A DNA stretch of 64,000 nucleotides from Desulfobaccales bacterium (GCA_041648175.1 JBAZPO010000005.1:1-64000); one strand, 5' to 3'; positions 55,311 through 64,000 are shown, counted from the first letter of the stretch. A program made the numbers and translations. Notes: generated from the letters alone by a model not told the origin.

Positions 55311-55616
55311 ATGCAGAAAATGCGGAAATGGGTGAATACCTGGCTGGGAGCCTGCGTGGGGGGCACCGCCGGGCTGTTGTTCATGGCTGCGGTGACCGTG
55401 GGCCATGCCGCCGCCGAGCCCAAAAAGGGCAAAGCGGTGGAGCAGCCGGCCCAGGGGCAACAATTGTGCCCTGCAACTCCGGGCGCCGAAGCGTGCAAGG
55501 TCGTCCTGGATTGCCCTCCTATCAAATCCCCGGGGAAGACCACTTGCGAAGCCATCATTGATTGCCCGGGACCCAAAGAACCCGTCAAAACCAAGAAAAA
55601 AACAAAATCCGAATAA
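55311..55616 (+). CDS. small secreted cysteine-containing protein
   Basis: A 101-residue protein with a signal peptide (MQKMRKWVNTWLGACVGG, cleavage near GHAAA). The mature part has four spaced Cys residues (QLCPATPG, EACKVVLDCPP, TTCEAIIDCPG), which form a short repeat of about 24 residues, and ends in a Lys-rich tail. I know no family. A terminator hairpin follows. Confidence 0.65.
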   Translation: MQKMRKWVNTWLGACVGGTAGLLFMAAVTVGHAAAEPKKGKAVEQPAQGQQLCPATPGAEACKVVLDCPPIKSPGKTTCEAIIDCPGPKEPVKTKKKTKSE

Positions 55617-55653
55617 ACCGGGTTTTGACGTAAAGTCAGGCTAATCTTTATAG

Positions 55654-55689
55654 AAAGGGCCGGAGCGGATGTTTCGGCCCTTTATCTTT
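55654..55689 (+). terminator. terminator after the small secreted protein gene
   Basis: AAAGGGCCG and CGGCCCTTT form a nine-pair stem around GAGCGGATGTTT, followed by TATCTTT. It lies 37 bases after the stop. Confidence 0.75.
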
Positions 55690-55732
55690 GCCCTGGCTCC
55701 TCCGAGGCTTACCACCTCATGTCGGGTCGCAG

Positions 55733-55840
55733 CTTATACCGAGTTGCGGTCCAATGGCTAGTTTGGGTAGCCGCAGGCTTTAGCCTGCGCCTGCACAGGC
55801 GAGACGCCTGTGCCACCATTTGAATGCGAAATGATATTAA
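55733..55840. repeat. dispersed 107-base repeat, copy 2
   Basis: Matches 8721-8827, with TTATACCGAGTTGCGGTC at the start, CACAGGCGAGACGCCTGTG within and TGAATGCGAAATGATATTAA at the end. Confidence 0.8.
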
Positions 55841-55898
55841 AAGGAGCGGACCAGGTATCAGCCTTCGCCGAGGGGCCGCATTGCCCCCCCCCATCCGG

Positions 55899-57254
55899 TT
55901 ATTTTGGTTTACTGCCTATCATGGCCCGACGCTGCCGCCCCTTGAGAATGAGGCGCACAGGGGCGTAGTTGATGCCCAGCTTCTCCCGCAACTGCTTCAC
56001 CACATAGCGGCGGTAGTGTTCCGGGACCCCTTGGGGCTGGTTGACGAAGGCGATGAAGGTGGGAGGCTGCACTTCGGCCTGGGTGAGATAAAAGAATTTA
56101 AGGGGTCTATCCCGGTAACGAGGCGGCGGAGTCCGGTCAGTGATCTCGGCAAGGAGCCGGTTGAGGACCCCGGTGCCTACCCGGGTGCTGCTCTGAGTAT
56201 GAATCGTCTGGAGGATGGGAAAGATTCGCCTCAGGTTATAGCCGGTGCTCACGGAAACCGGCAAAACCGGGGCATAGGCCATAAACTCCAGCCCCGAGGT
56301 GGCTTTTTCCAGAAGCTTTTTCGCCTCCTTGGGTTCATCGCGCTTTAAGTCCCATTTGTTCATCAGCACCAGGCAGCCTTTACCCTGGTCCTCGATGAGC
56401 CCGATGATGCGCAGATCCTGGCCGGTGAGGCCTTCCATGGCGTCCAGCATGAGCACCGCCACTTCCGCCCGGGACAAGGCCTTGATGGTCTTCAAGACCA
56501 TCTGGCGCTCCAGGCCCCGTTCCACGTGGCTGGGACGGCGCAGGCCCGCGGTGTCCACCAGGACGTAGTCCACCCCATCCGAAGTAAAGGGGGAGTCGAT
56601 AGCGTCCCGGGTGGTGCCGGGGATTGGGCTCACCAGCAGGCGCTCCTCCCCTAAGAAGTGGTTGACCAGGGAGGATTTCCCCACGTTGGGCCGGCCGACG
56701 ATGGCCACCCGGATGCCCGGGGCTGTGGACGCAAGCTCCTGGGGAGGCGGCAAGACTTCGCCCAGGGCCGCAAGCAGTGTCCCTATACCCAGGCCATGGG
56801 TGGCTGACACGGGGAAAAGCGGGTCCATTCCGAACCGGTAAAACTCGGGCACCTGGAGTTCCAGACCTGGGTGATCGACCTTGTTGACCACCAGGAGAAC
56901 GGGCTTGGCGGTGCGCCTCAGGAAGTCCACTACCTCGGCATCGCCTTCCTGGGGGCCTTGACGGCCGTCCACCACCAACAGAATGGCGTCGGCCTCCGAG
57001 ACTGCAGCTTCAGCTTCGCGCCGCACCAATCCGGAAAGGTCTTCTTCGCCGCCCACCAAGCCACCGGTATCCACCAGCAAGATCGTGCGATCATCGAAAG
57101 TGAAGGTGGCGTAATGACGATCCCGGGTAACCCCTGGCATGTCGGCTACCAGCGCCTTGGAAGAGCGGGTGAGGCGGTTGAAGAGGGTGGACTTCCCCAC
57201 GTTGGCTCGACCGACGATGGCCACCAACGGTTGTTCGGCCGGAATCATGGTCAT
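55899..57254 (-). CDS. der: ribosome assembly GTPase Der (EngA)
   Basis: A double GTPase needed for the large ribosomal subunit. G1 motifs are GRANVGKS and GRPNVGKS; G3 are DTGGL and DTAGL; NKVD and NKWD are the G4 motifs. A KH-like C-terminal domain follows. I chose the ATG that overlaps the ctpA stop in ATGA, giving 451 residues; longer in-frame starts lie inside ctpA. Confidence 0.94.
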   Translation of the reverse strand: MTMIPAEQPLVAIVGRANVGKSTLFNRLTRSSKALVADMPGVTRDRHYATFTFDDRTILLVDTGGLVGGEEDLSGLVRREAEAAVSEADAILLVVDGRQGPQEGDAEVVDFLRRTAKPVLLVVNKVDHPGLELQVPEFYRFGMDPLFPVSATHGLGIGTLLAALGEVLPPPQELASTAPGIRVAIVGRPNVGKSSLVNHFLGEERLLVSPIPGTTRDAIDSPFTSDGVDYVLVDTAGLRRPSHVERGLERQMVLKTIKALSRAEVAVLMLDAMEGLTGQDLRIIGLIEDQGKGCLVLMNKWDLKRDEPKEAKKLLEKATSGLEFMAYAPVLPVSVSTGYNLRRIFPILQTIHTQSSTRVGTGVLNRLLAEITDRTPPPRYRDRPLKFFYLTQAEVQPPTFIAFVNQPQGVPEHYRRYVVKQLREKLGINYAPVRLILKGRQRRAMIGSKPK

Positions 57255-58615
57255 TTTTGGGGCGCGCCGGGGCTTTGCGCCAGATTCTTGGGAGGCCAAC
57301 TGCGCAGTATCTCCACGGCTTTCTTCAATTGGGGATCCTTATCCAACTCCTCCGGGGTGATGGGTTGGTTCCAGGGCTTATCGGTCAGGCCTTCCCGCCG
57401 CATGTGCTGGGTGAGGAGCTCATCCCGAAGTTTCTGCAACGACTCGTCCTTGGGAGGCTTCTTCTCTTCCACCACCACATCGGGCTGGATGCCCTTTTCG
57501 TTAATGGTGATCCCACTCGGGGTAAAGTAGAGCGCGGTGGTCAGGCGCAGGGCCGAGCCGTCATCCAGAGGAATGATGGTTTGGACTGAGCCCTTGCCGA
57601 AGCTCTTGGTTCCCACGATTACGGCCCGCTTTTGGTCTTTGAGTGCTCCGGCGACAATCTCGGAGGCCGAAGCGCTGCCCTCATTAATGAGCACAACGAT
57701 GGGAGTCGTGGCTAACTTGCCTTCTTCAGTGGGGCGGGCGAAAAACCGCATGTTCTGGTTGCGGCTGCGTCCCTCGGTATAAACGATGAGCCCGCCTTTC
57801 AAAAATTCATCGGAGACGCGCACTGCCTGTTCCAGCAGCCCGCCGGGATCGTTGCGCAGGTCCAGGACCAAGCCTTTGAAGGGCACCAGGCGTTGCTTCA
57901 TCTTCTTGAGGTAGGCCTGCAGATCGTGATCGGTGGAATCCTGAAAATTTGTCAGCCTGACATAACCGATGCCGTCGTCAAAGATGCGGGCCTTAACACT
58001 CCGGATAGGAATAATTTCCCGAACGATCACCACATCCTTAGGCTGCTGAAAGCCTTCCCGGTTGATGCTGAGGGTCACCTTGCTCCCCTTGGCGCCACGA
58101 ATCAGTTTCACCGCTTCCATGAGGGTGACATTCTTGGTAGAAGTGCCGTTGATCTTGAGGATCTGGTCGCCGGCTTTAAGGCCCGCCTGATAAGCCGGGG
58201 TGCCTTCTATGGGGGAGACCACAGTCAAAATGCGGTCTTTTAGGGTAATCTCTATGCCGATACCGCTGAATTTTCCCTTGGTTTCGATCTGCAATTCCCG
58301 GAACTCGTCCGGGGTCATAAAGGAAGAATGGGGGTCCAGGGTTCCCACCGCACCCTGGATAGCGCCATAGATCAGGTCCTTGGTGGTTTTGGGCTCGGGA
58401 TACTGCTGTTCGACGAGGGCCAGAGCTTGGGCCAAGACCTTCAACTTCGCGTCACTCACCGGCGCAGGAGCGAGGGACGGCTGCAAAGCTTTGGTGGCAC
58501 CCATCAGATCAGGGTTCTCGCCAAAGACCACTCCGGGTCCGGCAAAATTCCACCCCAGGGCCAGCCCCAACATTAAGGCCACGCCACTCCAAACCCATGA
58601 TTTCCGTGACATCAT
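57251..58615 (-). CDS. ctpA: C-terminal processing peptidase (S41, CtpA)
   Basis: A 454-residue exported serine protease that trims or degrades periplasmic proteins from their C-termini. A signal anchor (about 5-25), a PDZ domain (about 95-180: GIGIEITLKDRILTVVSP) and the S41 core are seen. The catalytic dyad is intact: Ser316 in GSASASE and Lys341 in FGKGSVQ. It lies between an inactive-looking paralog and der. Confidence 0.93.
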   Translation of the reverse strand: MMSRKSWVWSGVALMLGLALGWNFAGPGVVFGENPDLMGATKALQPSLAPAPVSDAKLKVLAQALALVEQQYPEPKTTKDLIYGAIQGAVGTLDPHSSFMTPDEFRELQIETKGKFSGIGIEITLKDRILTVVSPIEGTPAYQAGLKAGDQILKINGTSTKNVTLMEAVKLIRGAKGSKVTLSINREGFQQPKDVVIVREIIPIRSVKARIFDDGIGYVRLTNFQDSTDHDLQAYLKKMKQRLVPFKGLVLDLRNDPGGLLEQAVRVSDEFLKGGLIVYTEGRSRNQNMRFFARPTEEGKLATTPIVVLINEGSASASEIVAGALKDQKRAVIVGTKSFGKGSVQTIIPLDDGSALRLTTALYFTPSGITINEKGIQPDVVVEEKKPPKDESLQKLRDELLTQHMRREGLTDKPWNQPITPEELDKDPQLKKAVEILRSWPPKNLAQSPGAPQK

Positions 58616-58696
58616 TTGCTTAAATCACCCTGATGCTTGGGGCCCGGCCTGATGGGTGATCACTCACCCGAGTCCGACTGTCCCCGTAATATGTTA

Positions 58697-59956
58697 CTAA
58701 GAAGCCTTTGCTTTCGGTGCCGCCGGCGGGTTCCCGGAAGTTAACAGGTCCACCGCCTGCTGGACCCAGGGATCTTGTTCCGGGGTCATCTCTTTTGCGG
58801 GCGCCTTCTTCTTTTCGCCTTTTTCATCCTTGGCCGTAACCCCCGGGACCCCAGGTTCCAGACCTTTGCCCTGAATTTTGTCCCCCTTGGGGGTATAGCA
58901 CTGGGACACGGTCATTACCAGGGCGGAGCCATCCTCCAGCGGAAACGCCTTCGTGAGGCCGCACAGCCCCAGAGTCTTGACTCCCACGAGGGTGACCCGG
59001 GCCTGATCCCGGAGGGCCCCGGCCATGATCTCAGCCGCCCGGGCCGTTCCCTGGTCCACCAGCACCACGATGGAAGGCAGTTTTTTGAAGACCAGATCCC
59101 GTTCTTTGCCCTTGAAGATTTCCTCGCTTTTCGCGGCGCGCCCCTTGGCGGTCAAAATCTGTTGGTCACCCAGCAGCAGGGAGGTGCTGCGCACTGCTTC
59201 CTCCATGGTGCCCCGGGCATTGTTGCGCAGGTCCAGGACAATCCCCTTGACCGGAGGTTGATGCTGGCTGATACTCTTCAACGCCGTGGCCAACTCCGCC
59301 GGGGTCTCATTGTTGAAGTAACGGATGCGCACATAGGCGACGTTGTGCTCAAGGTAACGGCTGGTAACGGTGCTCACCCCCAGGGGTTCCAGAGTAACCG
59401 TCAGATCTAAAGGTTTGACCTCGCCGTTCCGCAACACCTGCAATTTGATGGCGGTGTTCGGCGCGCCCTGGAAGCGCCGGGAGGCCTCCTGGGTGGTCAG
59501 GTTGCGCACCTGATGCCCATCCATTTTAATAATGTGGTCGCCGGGCTTTAGACCGGCCCGGGAGGCCGGACTGTCATCGATGACACTGACCGCGGTCAGC
59601 AGGTTATCCTTGACGATCAGCACCATCCCCGCCTCGGCCGGACTGGACTTGTCTCCGGTGAGATAAGCCTGGTACTCCTTGGCCGTAAGGAACGAAGAGT
59701 CCGGGTCCAAAGAGTTCATCATCCCCCGCAGAGAGCCGTAAATCAGAGTCTCTTCATTCTTGGGCCAGACATATTTCTGGGTGATCTCGAACAGGGCCTC
59801 GGTATACAGGCGCAGGGAGTCGTAGTTAGAGGTGGGCGCAGCCCAAACCGGCAGCAAAAAATACGCGGTCAGGCCGAAAAACAACACGATCAGTCCCGCC
59901 CGGCGGTAAGTCCGGAATCCCGAGCCAGGGGTTTTCAATGCATTAAGGTGCTTCAC
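58697..59956 (-). CDS. S41-family pseudopeptidase
   Basis: A 419-residue paralog of CtpA with the same layout: signal anchor (about 22-40), PDZ domain (about 105-185: GMVLIVKDNLLTAVSVI) and S41 core. At the catalytic positions the Ser is Arg306 (GTARAAE in place of GSASASE) and the Lys is Leu331 (LGLCGL in place of FGKGSV). The surrounding alignment has no gap, so the gene is not frameshifted. It is probably a non-cutting adaptor or regulator. It is nine bases after the transketolase C subunit. Confidence 0.85.
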   Translation of the reverse strand: MKHLNALKTPGSGFRTYRRAGLIVLFFGLTAYFLLPVWAAPTSNYDSLRLYTEALFEITQKYVWPKNEETLIYGSLRGMMNSLDPDSSFLTAKEYQAYLTGDKSSPAEAGMVLIVKDNLLTAVSVIDDSPASRAGLKPGDHIIKMDGHQVRNLTTQEASRRFQGAPNTAIKLQVLRNGEVKPLDLTVTLEPLGVSTVTSRYLEHNVAYVRIRYFNNETPAELATALKSISQHQPPVKGIVLDLRNNARGTMEEAVRSTSLLLGDQQILTAKGRAAKSEEIFKGKERDLVFKKLPSIVVLVDQGTARAAEIMAGALRDQARVTLVGVKTLGLCGLTKAFPLEDGSALVMTVSQCYTPKGDKIQGKGLEPGVPGVTAKDEKGEKKKAPAKEMTPEQDPWVQQAVDLLTSGNPPAAPKAKAS

Positions 59957-59965
59957 AAGCGAACC

Positions 59966-60961
59966 TTACCTCCCTGCCAGGCTGGGGGCTTTAAGGCCCA
60001 TAAGCGGCGCGGCCATCTGATTGGCCTTCCGGGCCATGACCTGATGAGCGGCCTCTTTAATATCCTCAGCGGTCAGGCCGTAATGCTTCAAGAGCTCCGC
60101 GGGCTTGCCTGACATCCCAAAGGTGTCTCTCAGACCGACGCGTTTTACAGGCGTAGGGCAGTGCTCTGCCAGAATTTCGCTCACCGCGCTCCCCAAGCCG
60201 CCTATGACCATGTGTTCCTCCGCGGTGACCACGGCCCCGGTGCTCTGAGCCGAATCCACCACCAACTCCCAATCCAGGGGTTTAAGGCAGCCGAGGTTGA
60301 CCACCCGGGCCTCGATGCCCTCCGCGGCCAGCAGGTCGGCGGCTTCCAAACAGGCTTGCACCATGATCCCGATCCCCATCAGGGTCACGTCCTGGCCTTC
60401 TCGCAAGATGGTTCCCCGGCCCAACTCAAAGACATGGCTGTCGTCATAGATCAGCGGCACTGCCATGCGCCCGGTGCGCATGTAGACCGGGCCCTGATAG
60501 CCTGCGGCCCAGCGGGTCATGGCCCGGGTTTCCGGGCCGTCCGCCGGCACCAGCACCACCATGTTGGGCAAAATCCGCATCAAAGCCAGATCTTCTATGG
60601 CCTGGTGAGAGCCGCCGTCTTCGCCCACCGTCACCCCGCCGTGGGAGGCCACGATCTTGACGTTGAGGCTGCCATAGGCGATGGTCTGGCGGATTTGCTC
60701 CCAGGCCCGGCCCGTGGCAAACATGGCGAAAGTGCTGGCAAAGGGAATCTTCCCGCCCAGGGCAAAGCCCGCGGCGGTGCCCATCAAGTCCTGTTCGGCA
60801 ATCCCCATATTAAAAAAACGGTCCTTGAAGACCTTGGCAAAATGATGCGTCTGGGTGGAACCGGACAGGTCCGCGTCCAGCACCACAATCTGGGGATTCT
60901 CCTCCCCCAACTGCGCCAGGGTCTTGCCGTATTCTACTCGGGTGCTCTCTTTGGCGGCCAA
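59966..60961 (-). CDS. transketolase, C-terminal subunit
   Basis: A 331-residue pyrimidine-binding and C-terminal part of transketolase: YGKTLAQLGEENPQIVVLDADLSGST, then FFNMGIAEQDLMGTAAGFAL with the catalytic Glu, and SHGGVTVGEDGGSHQAIEDL (read in pieces). Together with the N-terminal subunit it makes a complete enzyme of the pentose phosphate cycle. Such split genes are usual in many bacteria and archaea. Confidence 0.92.
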   Translation of the reverse strand: MAAKESTRVEYGKTLAQLGEENPQIVVLDADLSGSTQTHHFAKVFKDRFFNMGIAEQDLMGTAAGFALGGKIPFASTFAMFATGRAWEQIRQTIAYGSLNVKIVASHGGVTVGEDGGSHQAIEDLALMRILPNMVVLVPADGPETRAMTRWAAGYQGPVYMRTGRMAVPLIYDDSHVFELGRGTILREGQDVTLMGIGIMVQACLEAADLLAAEGIEARVVNLGCLKPLDWELVVDSAQSTGAVVTAEEHMVIGGLGSAVSEILAEHCPTPVKRVGLRDTFGMSGKPAELLKHYGLTAEDIKEAAHQVMARKANQMAAPLMGLKAPSLAGR

Positions 60962-61033
60962 ATCTTCCCTCTTTAAAGCATTAAAAATTATTATGCAAAA
61001 TCAATGCCGTTCACTTCAGCACTTCCGGGGCGG

Positions 61034-61849
61034 TTACCCTCCCAACTCCTTCAGCGCCTGCTGATACTCTTCCGGGTTGGGGGTAGTGCCGTGATATTTC
61101 TTCTGGCCCTCAAAAATGGACACCCCTTTGCCTTTAATAGTATGGGCGATAATCATGCTGGGCCGGCCCTTGACCTCCCGGCAGGATTTAAAGGCCGCCT
61201 GAAGCTCGGCGATATTGTGGCCGTCCACCTCCAGGGTGTGCCAGCCGAAGGCCCGCCACTTGTCGGCGATGGGCTCGATACTCATGACCTCCGCGGTATG
61301 GCCGTCAATCTGCAAGCGGTTGCGATCCAAAATGCCCACCAGGTTGTCCAGCCCATAGTGGGCCGCGCTCATGGCCGCCTCCCAAATCTGCCCCTCCTGG
61401 ACTTCGCCGTCTCCCATGAGGACGAACACCCGGCTGCCGTGGCCGTTCAAGCGGGCCGACATGGCCAGGCCGTTGGCGATGGACAGGCCCTGGCCCAGCG
61501 AGCCGGTGGGAATCTCCACCCCCGGCGTGCACCCGGAATCGGGATGGCCTTGCAGAATGCTGCCAAACTGGCGCAGGGTCATGAGTTCGTCCCGGGAGAA
61601 ATACCCCAGCCGGGCCAAAATCGCGTAATACGCCGGGGCCCCGTGCCCCTTGGACAGGATAAACCGATCCCGGTCGATCCAGCAGGGGTCATCGGCCTTG
61701 GCGCTCATTTCGCCAAAAAAGAGAGCCACCAGGATATCGGTGGCCGACAGCGAGCCGCCCAGGTGACCGGAACCGGCCCGATAAAGCATCTCGATAATAT
61801 CGATGCGGACCTGGCGTGCGAGCTCCTCAAGTTGGTTGTGGTCCGAAAT
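61034..61849 (-). CDS. transketolase, N-terminal subunit (probable ATT start)
   Basis: The thiamine diphosphate-binding half, 271 residues: AGSGHLGGSLSATDILVALFF, LSKGHGAPAYYAIL, GSLGQGLSIANG, and the metal motif GDGEVQEGQIWEA. The first ATG in frame (61789) would cut off family residues. Upstream, LEELARQVRIDIIEM reads well and the frame stays open, with no ATG, GTG or TTG before a stop. AAGGAG lies nine bases before an ATT at 61849, which I take as the start. A sequencing error turning ATG into ATT is the other explanation. Confidence 0.85.
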   Translation of the reverse strand: MSDHNQLEELARQVRIDIIEMLYRAGSGHLGGSLSATDILVALFFGEMSAKADDPCWIDRDRFILSKGHGAPAYYAILARLGYFSRDELMTLRQFGSILQGHPDSGCTPGVEIPTGSLGQGLSIANGLAMSARLNGHGSRVFVLMGDGEVQEGQIWEAAMSAAHYGLDNLVGILDRNRLQIDGHTAEVMSIEPIADKWRAFGWHTLEVDGHNIAELQAAFKSCREVKGRPSMIIAHTIKGKGVSIFEGQKKYHGTTPNPEEYQQALKELGG

Positions 61850-62439
61850 GGCCTTCGTCTCCTTTTCCGTGCGGCAATATGGCGCCTGGGGTTAGGTCCC
61901 CCGAATTATTAATTTTATGATTAACTATATCCAAACGCCAAAGGTTTTTCCACTAGAATGCCAACATTTCCTGGCCAAACGCTTAACTGGTTAAACTATT
62001 TACTTAAATAAGGGTAACGGCGTAACGTATCCCTGAGCTGGTCATGAGGGCACATCACGCGGTTCTTTAACGATCGGGACAATAATCTATCGAGCCCCTT
62101 GCAAAAAGTGCAAAAGGCCGTTTTGTCATCCTGAGCGCAGCGAAGGATCTCGTAGTTACGCCTACCTATGAGATTCTTCGGTCGCTTCGCTCCCTCAGAA
62201 TGACAGGTGCGGAGATTTTGGCAAAATGCTCTATCGGAAAAACCTTTCGGTAATCACTGACTTAGATTGTTTTTCAAGGGATTCGTTATGGCCTGGATAA
62301 GGTTTTTACGAATCTAGCCCCCAGGCCTCTCCTCACGCTTGCGGGCCTCCGTGCGGTGGGGCGGGCTTCTGTGCCCGCCATCCTTATAAGCCAGGTTCGA
62401 CGAAACCAGAATGGGCGTTCCTTGAAAAGTTGATTTCTC
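61850..62439. other. non-coding gap before gatC
   Basis: No gene is seen. A palindromic repeat at about 62128-62205 has GTCATCCTGAGCGCAGCG and CGCTCCCTCAGAATGAC arms and is related to 15579-15650. The rest is unremarkable. Confidence 0.5.
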
Positions 62440-62469
62440 TTGGTTCCCGGCTCCTCCTTTCAGTATAAT
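62440..62469 (+). promoter_or_regulatory. promoter of gatC-gatA
   Basis: TTGGTT (62440-62445) and a perfect TATAAT (62464-62469) are 18 bases apart, about 110 bases before gatC. Confidence 0.55.
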
Positions 62470-62577
62470 GAAAATGGCAAAATTTTGGCAGACCTGATGA
62501 GCGGCGACGGCGGCAGAGGTCTTTCTAACCTTAGAAGTTCCTGACAGCCCTCGCTTGACGATACCGAGGAGTAATCC

Positions 62578-62862
62578 ATGGCCTTAACCCGAGACGAAGT
62601 GCTCCACGTGGCCACCCTGGCCCGCCTGAGTCTGGAGCCTGCCGAGATCGAACTTTTCACCCGGCAACTCAATGACATCCTGGCCTATGTGGAGAAGTTG
62701 CAGGAATTGGACACCACCGGTGTGGCGCCCCTGGCCCACGTCATCCCGGTCTTTAATGTCTTGAGGCCGGATGCCGTCACGCCGGGACTTGACCGGGAGG
62801 CCGCGCTTAACAATGCCCCGGCCAAAGAAAATGGCGCTTTTCTGGTGCCCAAAATCATCTAA
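62578..62862 (+). CDS. gatC: Asp-tRNA(Asn)/Glu-tRNA(Gln) amidotransferase subunit C
   Basis: A 94-residue subunit that holds the GatCAB complex together, making Gln-tRNA or Asn-tRNA by amidation. Typical are VLHVATLARLSLEPAEIELF and ENGAFLVPKII at the end. GAGGAG lies before the ATG. gatA follows after 166 bases with a repeat hairpin between. Confidence 0.94.
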   Translation: MALTRDEVLHVATLARLSLEPAEIELFTRQLNDILAYVEKLQELDTTGVAPLAHVIPVFNVLRPDAVTPGLDREAALNNAPAKENGAFLVPKII

Positions 62863-62951
62863 AACGGGGCTTTGGTTCTGGGTTCTGGGTTTAAAAAAAT
62901 AGGGCCGAAATAAGAGAAAATGTAGAGCGGGCACTGCCCGCCATAACTTCT

Positions 62952-62973
62952 GCACAGGCTGGAAAGCCTGTGC
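62952..62973. repeat. palindrome shared with the 185 and 3557 repeats
   Basis: GCACAGGCTGGAAAGCCTGTGC is the same 22-base palindrome as at 279-300 and 3634-3655, here between gatC and gatA. Confidence 0.65.
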
Positions 62974-63028
62974 TACCGATTTTAACGAGAAACCAAAAAC
63001 GAGAAACGGCAGTATAAGAGGTCAAAGC

Positions 63029-64000
63029 ATGGGGGAACCCATTTATAGTCTGAGTATAAGCAAGCTTGCGCCCCTTTTGGCTTCAGGCGAAGTCTCGCCG
63101 CAGGAAGTAACCGAAGCCTGCCTCACCCGCATCAAAGAGCGCGACGGCGAGCTCAACACCTTTATCACCGTTGATGAGCCGGGCGCCCGGGCCATGGCCG
63201 AAGAGGCCGCGGCCCGCTTCAAGCGCAATGATGCCACCCCCCTCACCGGCATTCCCCTGGCGCTCAAGGACGTCATGGTGACCCGGGGTCTGCGCACCAC
63301 CTGCGGCTCCCGCATCCTGGAGAACTTCGTCCCGCCCTATGACGCCTTTGTCTGCGCCCGGCTGCGCCAGGCCGGTGCGGTTATCCTGGGCAAGCTCAAC
63401 ATGGACGAGTTCGCCATGGGCTCCTCCACGGAAAACTCGGCCTTCGGCCCCTCCCGCAACCCCTGGAACCGGGATTACATCCCCGGCGGCTCCTCCGGCG
63501 GCTCAGCCGCCGCGGTGGCCGCGGACCTGTGCATCGCGTCGCTGGGCTCCGACACCGGCGGCTCCATCAGGCAGCCCGCGTCGCTGTGCGGGGTGGTGGG
63601 GCTGAAACCCACCTATGGCCGGGTCTCCCGCTACGGGCTGGTGGCCTACGCCTCCTCCCTGGACCAGATCGGCCCCCTCACCAAAGAAGTCCGGGACGCG
63701 GCCATCCTGCTCCAGGCCATTGCCGGCCACGACCCCAAGGACTCCACTTCGGTCAACGAGCCGGTGCCGGACTATCAGGAACGCTTGGGCCGGGAGATTA
63801 AAGGTTTGAAGGTCGGGGTCCCCAAGGAATTCTTCGGCGCCGGTCTCGATCCCGAGGTCGAAGCCGCGGTCAAAGCCGCCTTACAGACCCTCACGGGCTT
63901 GGGCGCGGACCTCATCGAGGTGAGCCTGCCCCACACCGAGTACGCGGTGGCCACCTACTACGTCCTGGCGGTGGCCGAAGCCTCCTCCAACCTGGCCCGC
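63029..64000 (+). CDS. gatA: Asp-tRNA(Asn)/Glu-tRNA(Gln) amidotransferase subunit A (partial)
   Basis: The amidase subunit, cut by the end of the window after 324 residues. The catalytic triad of the amidase family is seen: Lys in IPLALKDVM, Ser in [14 protein letters not shown] and the cis-Ser in [16 protein letters not shown]. The ATG begins [14 protein letters not shown]. The gene continues beyond the window. Confidence 0.94.
   Translation, partial: MGEPIYSLSISKLAPLLASGEVSPQEVTEACLTRIKERDGELNTFITVDEPGARAMAEEAAARFKRNDATPLTGIPLALKDVMVTRGLRTTCGSRILENFVPPYDAFVCARLRQAGAVILGKLNMDEFAMGSSTENSAFGPSRNPWNRDYIPGGSSGGSAAAVAADLCIASLGSDTGGSIRQPASLCGVVGLKPTYGRVSRYGLVAYASSLDQIGPLTKEVRDAAILLQAIAGHDPKDSTSVNEPVPDYQERLGREIKGLKVGVPKEFFGAGLDPEVEAAVKAALQTLTGLGADLIEVSLPHTEYAVATYYVLAVAEASSNLAR

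Noticed and set aside
58697..59956. Frameshift or sequencing error as the cause of the missing catalytic residues
   Set aside because: The alignment with CtpA continues without gaps on both sides of the two changed residues, and the frame is open over the full length.

Overview
The window looks like a chromosomal segment of a free-living deltaproteobacterium (Desulfobacterota). Desulfobacca- or Syntrophobacter-like sulfate reducers and syntrophs are my best guess. This is inferred from gene content: a short adenosylcobalamin-dependent ribonucleotide reductase, an APS kinase, an F-type ATPase operon with paired b and b' subunits but no a or c genes, an outer-membrane-style PEP-CTERM sorting tag of the VPLPPS type, and many paralogous signalling domains. 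Coding DNA is GC-rich, dense and mostly housekeeping. No transposase, integrase, phage gene, CRISPR array or rRNA was found.

Layout. 0.7-8.6 kb: P-type cation ATPase, a cytidylate-kinase-like protein with TerC, a DUF169 protein, class II ribonucleotide reductase and a TPR lipoprotein-like protein. 8.8-10.6 kb: hisI-hisG and a small unknown gene. 10.6-15.5 kb: the most unusual region, three secreted PEP-CTERM-type proteins in tandem. Each sits behind an almost identical AT-rich tract, a sigma-54 promoter and a long conserved leader RNA, and each ends in the same sorting tag and downstream block, yet the three cargo domains are unrelated. 16.5-22.5 kb: APS kinase, a HEPN-Swt1 protein, then a zinc module (Fur-family regulator, ZnuC-ZnuB-ZnuA, Cu/Zn superoxide dismutase). 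22.5-28.7 kb: ketopantoate reductase family, an HTH/zinc-ribbon regulator, glmS-glmU, and an AT-rich islet with DUF2971 and a DUF4258/DUF2283 pair. 28.9-34.9 kb: the ATP synthase operon with a clear promoter and terminator. 35-39.5 kb: rodA, an AT-rich gene in palindromic repeats, and recR-ybaB-dnaX. 39.6-46.5 kb: a VOC protein, two tRNA-Ser genes, tadA, small unknown genes, a stand-alone AICAR transformylase, a RelA/SpoT-domain protein, a membrane protein and a secreted metzincin. 46.6-55.6 kb: rpmB, priA, a 1524-residue PAS/GAF/GGDEF sensor and two small secreted proteins. 55.9-61.8 kb: a minus-strand cluster of a split transketolase, an S41 pseudopeptidase, an intact CtpA and Der. 62.5 kb to the end: gatC and the 5' part of gatA.

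How it fits together. The zinc regulator, importer and SodC form one metal/oxidative-stress module. GlmS and GlmU make UDP-GlcNAc for the wall built with RodA. dnaX, ybaB, recR and priA serve replication and repair. Several isolated AT-rich genes (HEPN-Swt1, DUF2971, the gene at 36.1 kb, the RelA/SpoT protein) differ in base composition from their neighbours and look acquired; some may be toxin or defence genes. Families of short hairpin repeats, including a MITE-like element with about 20-bp inverted ends in three copies, fill the intergenic spaces.

Limits: all calls come from reading translations and motifs by eye. No database search, folding program or alignment score was available.
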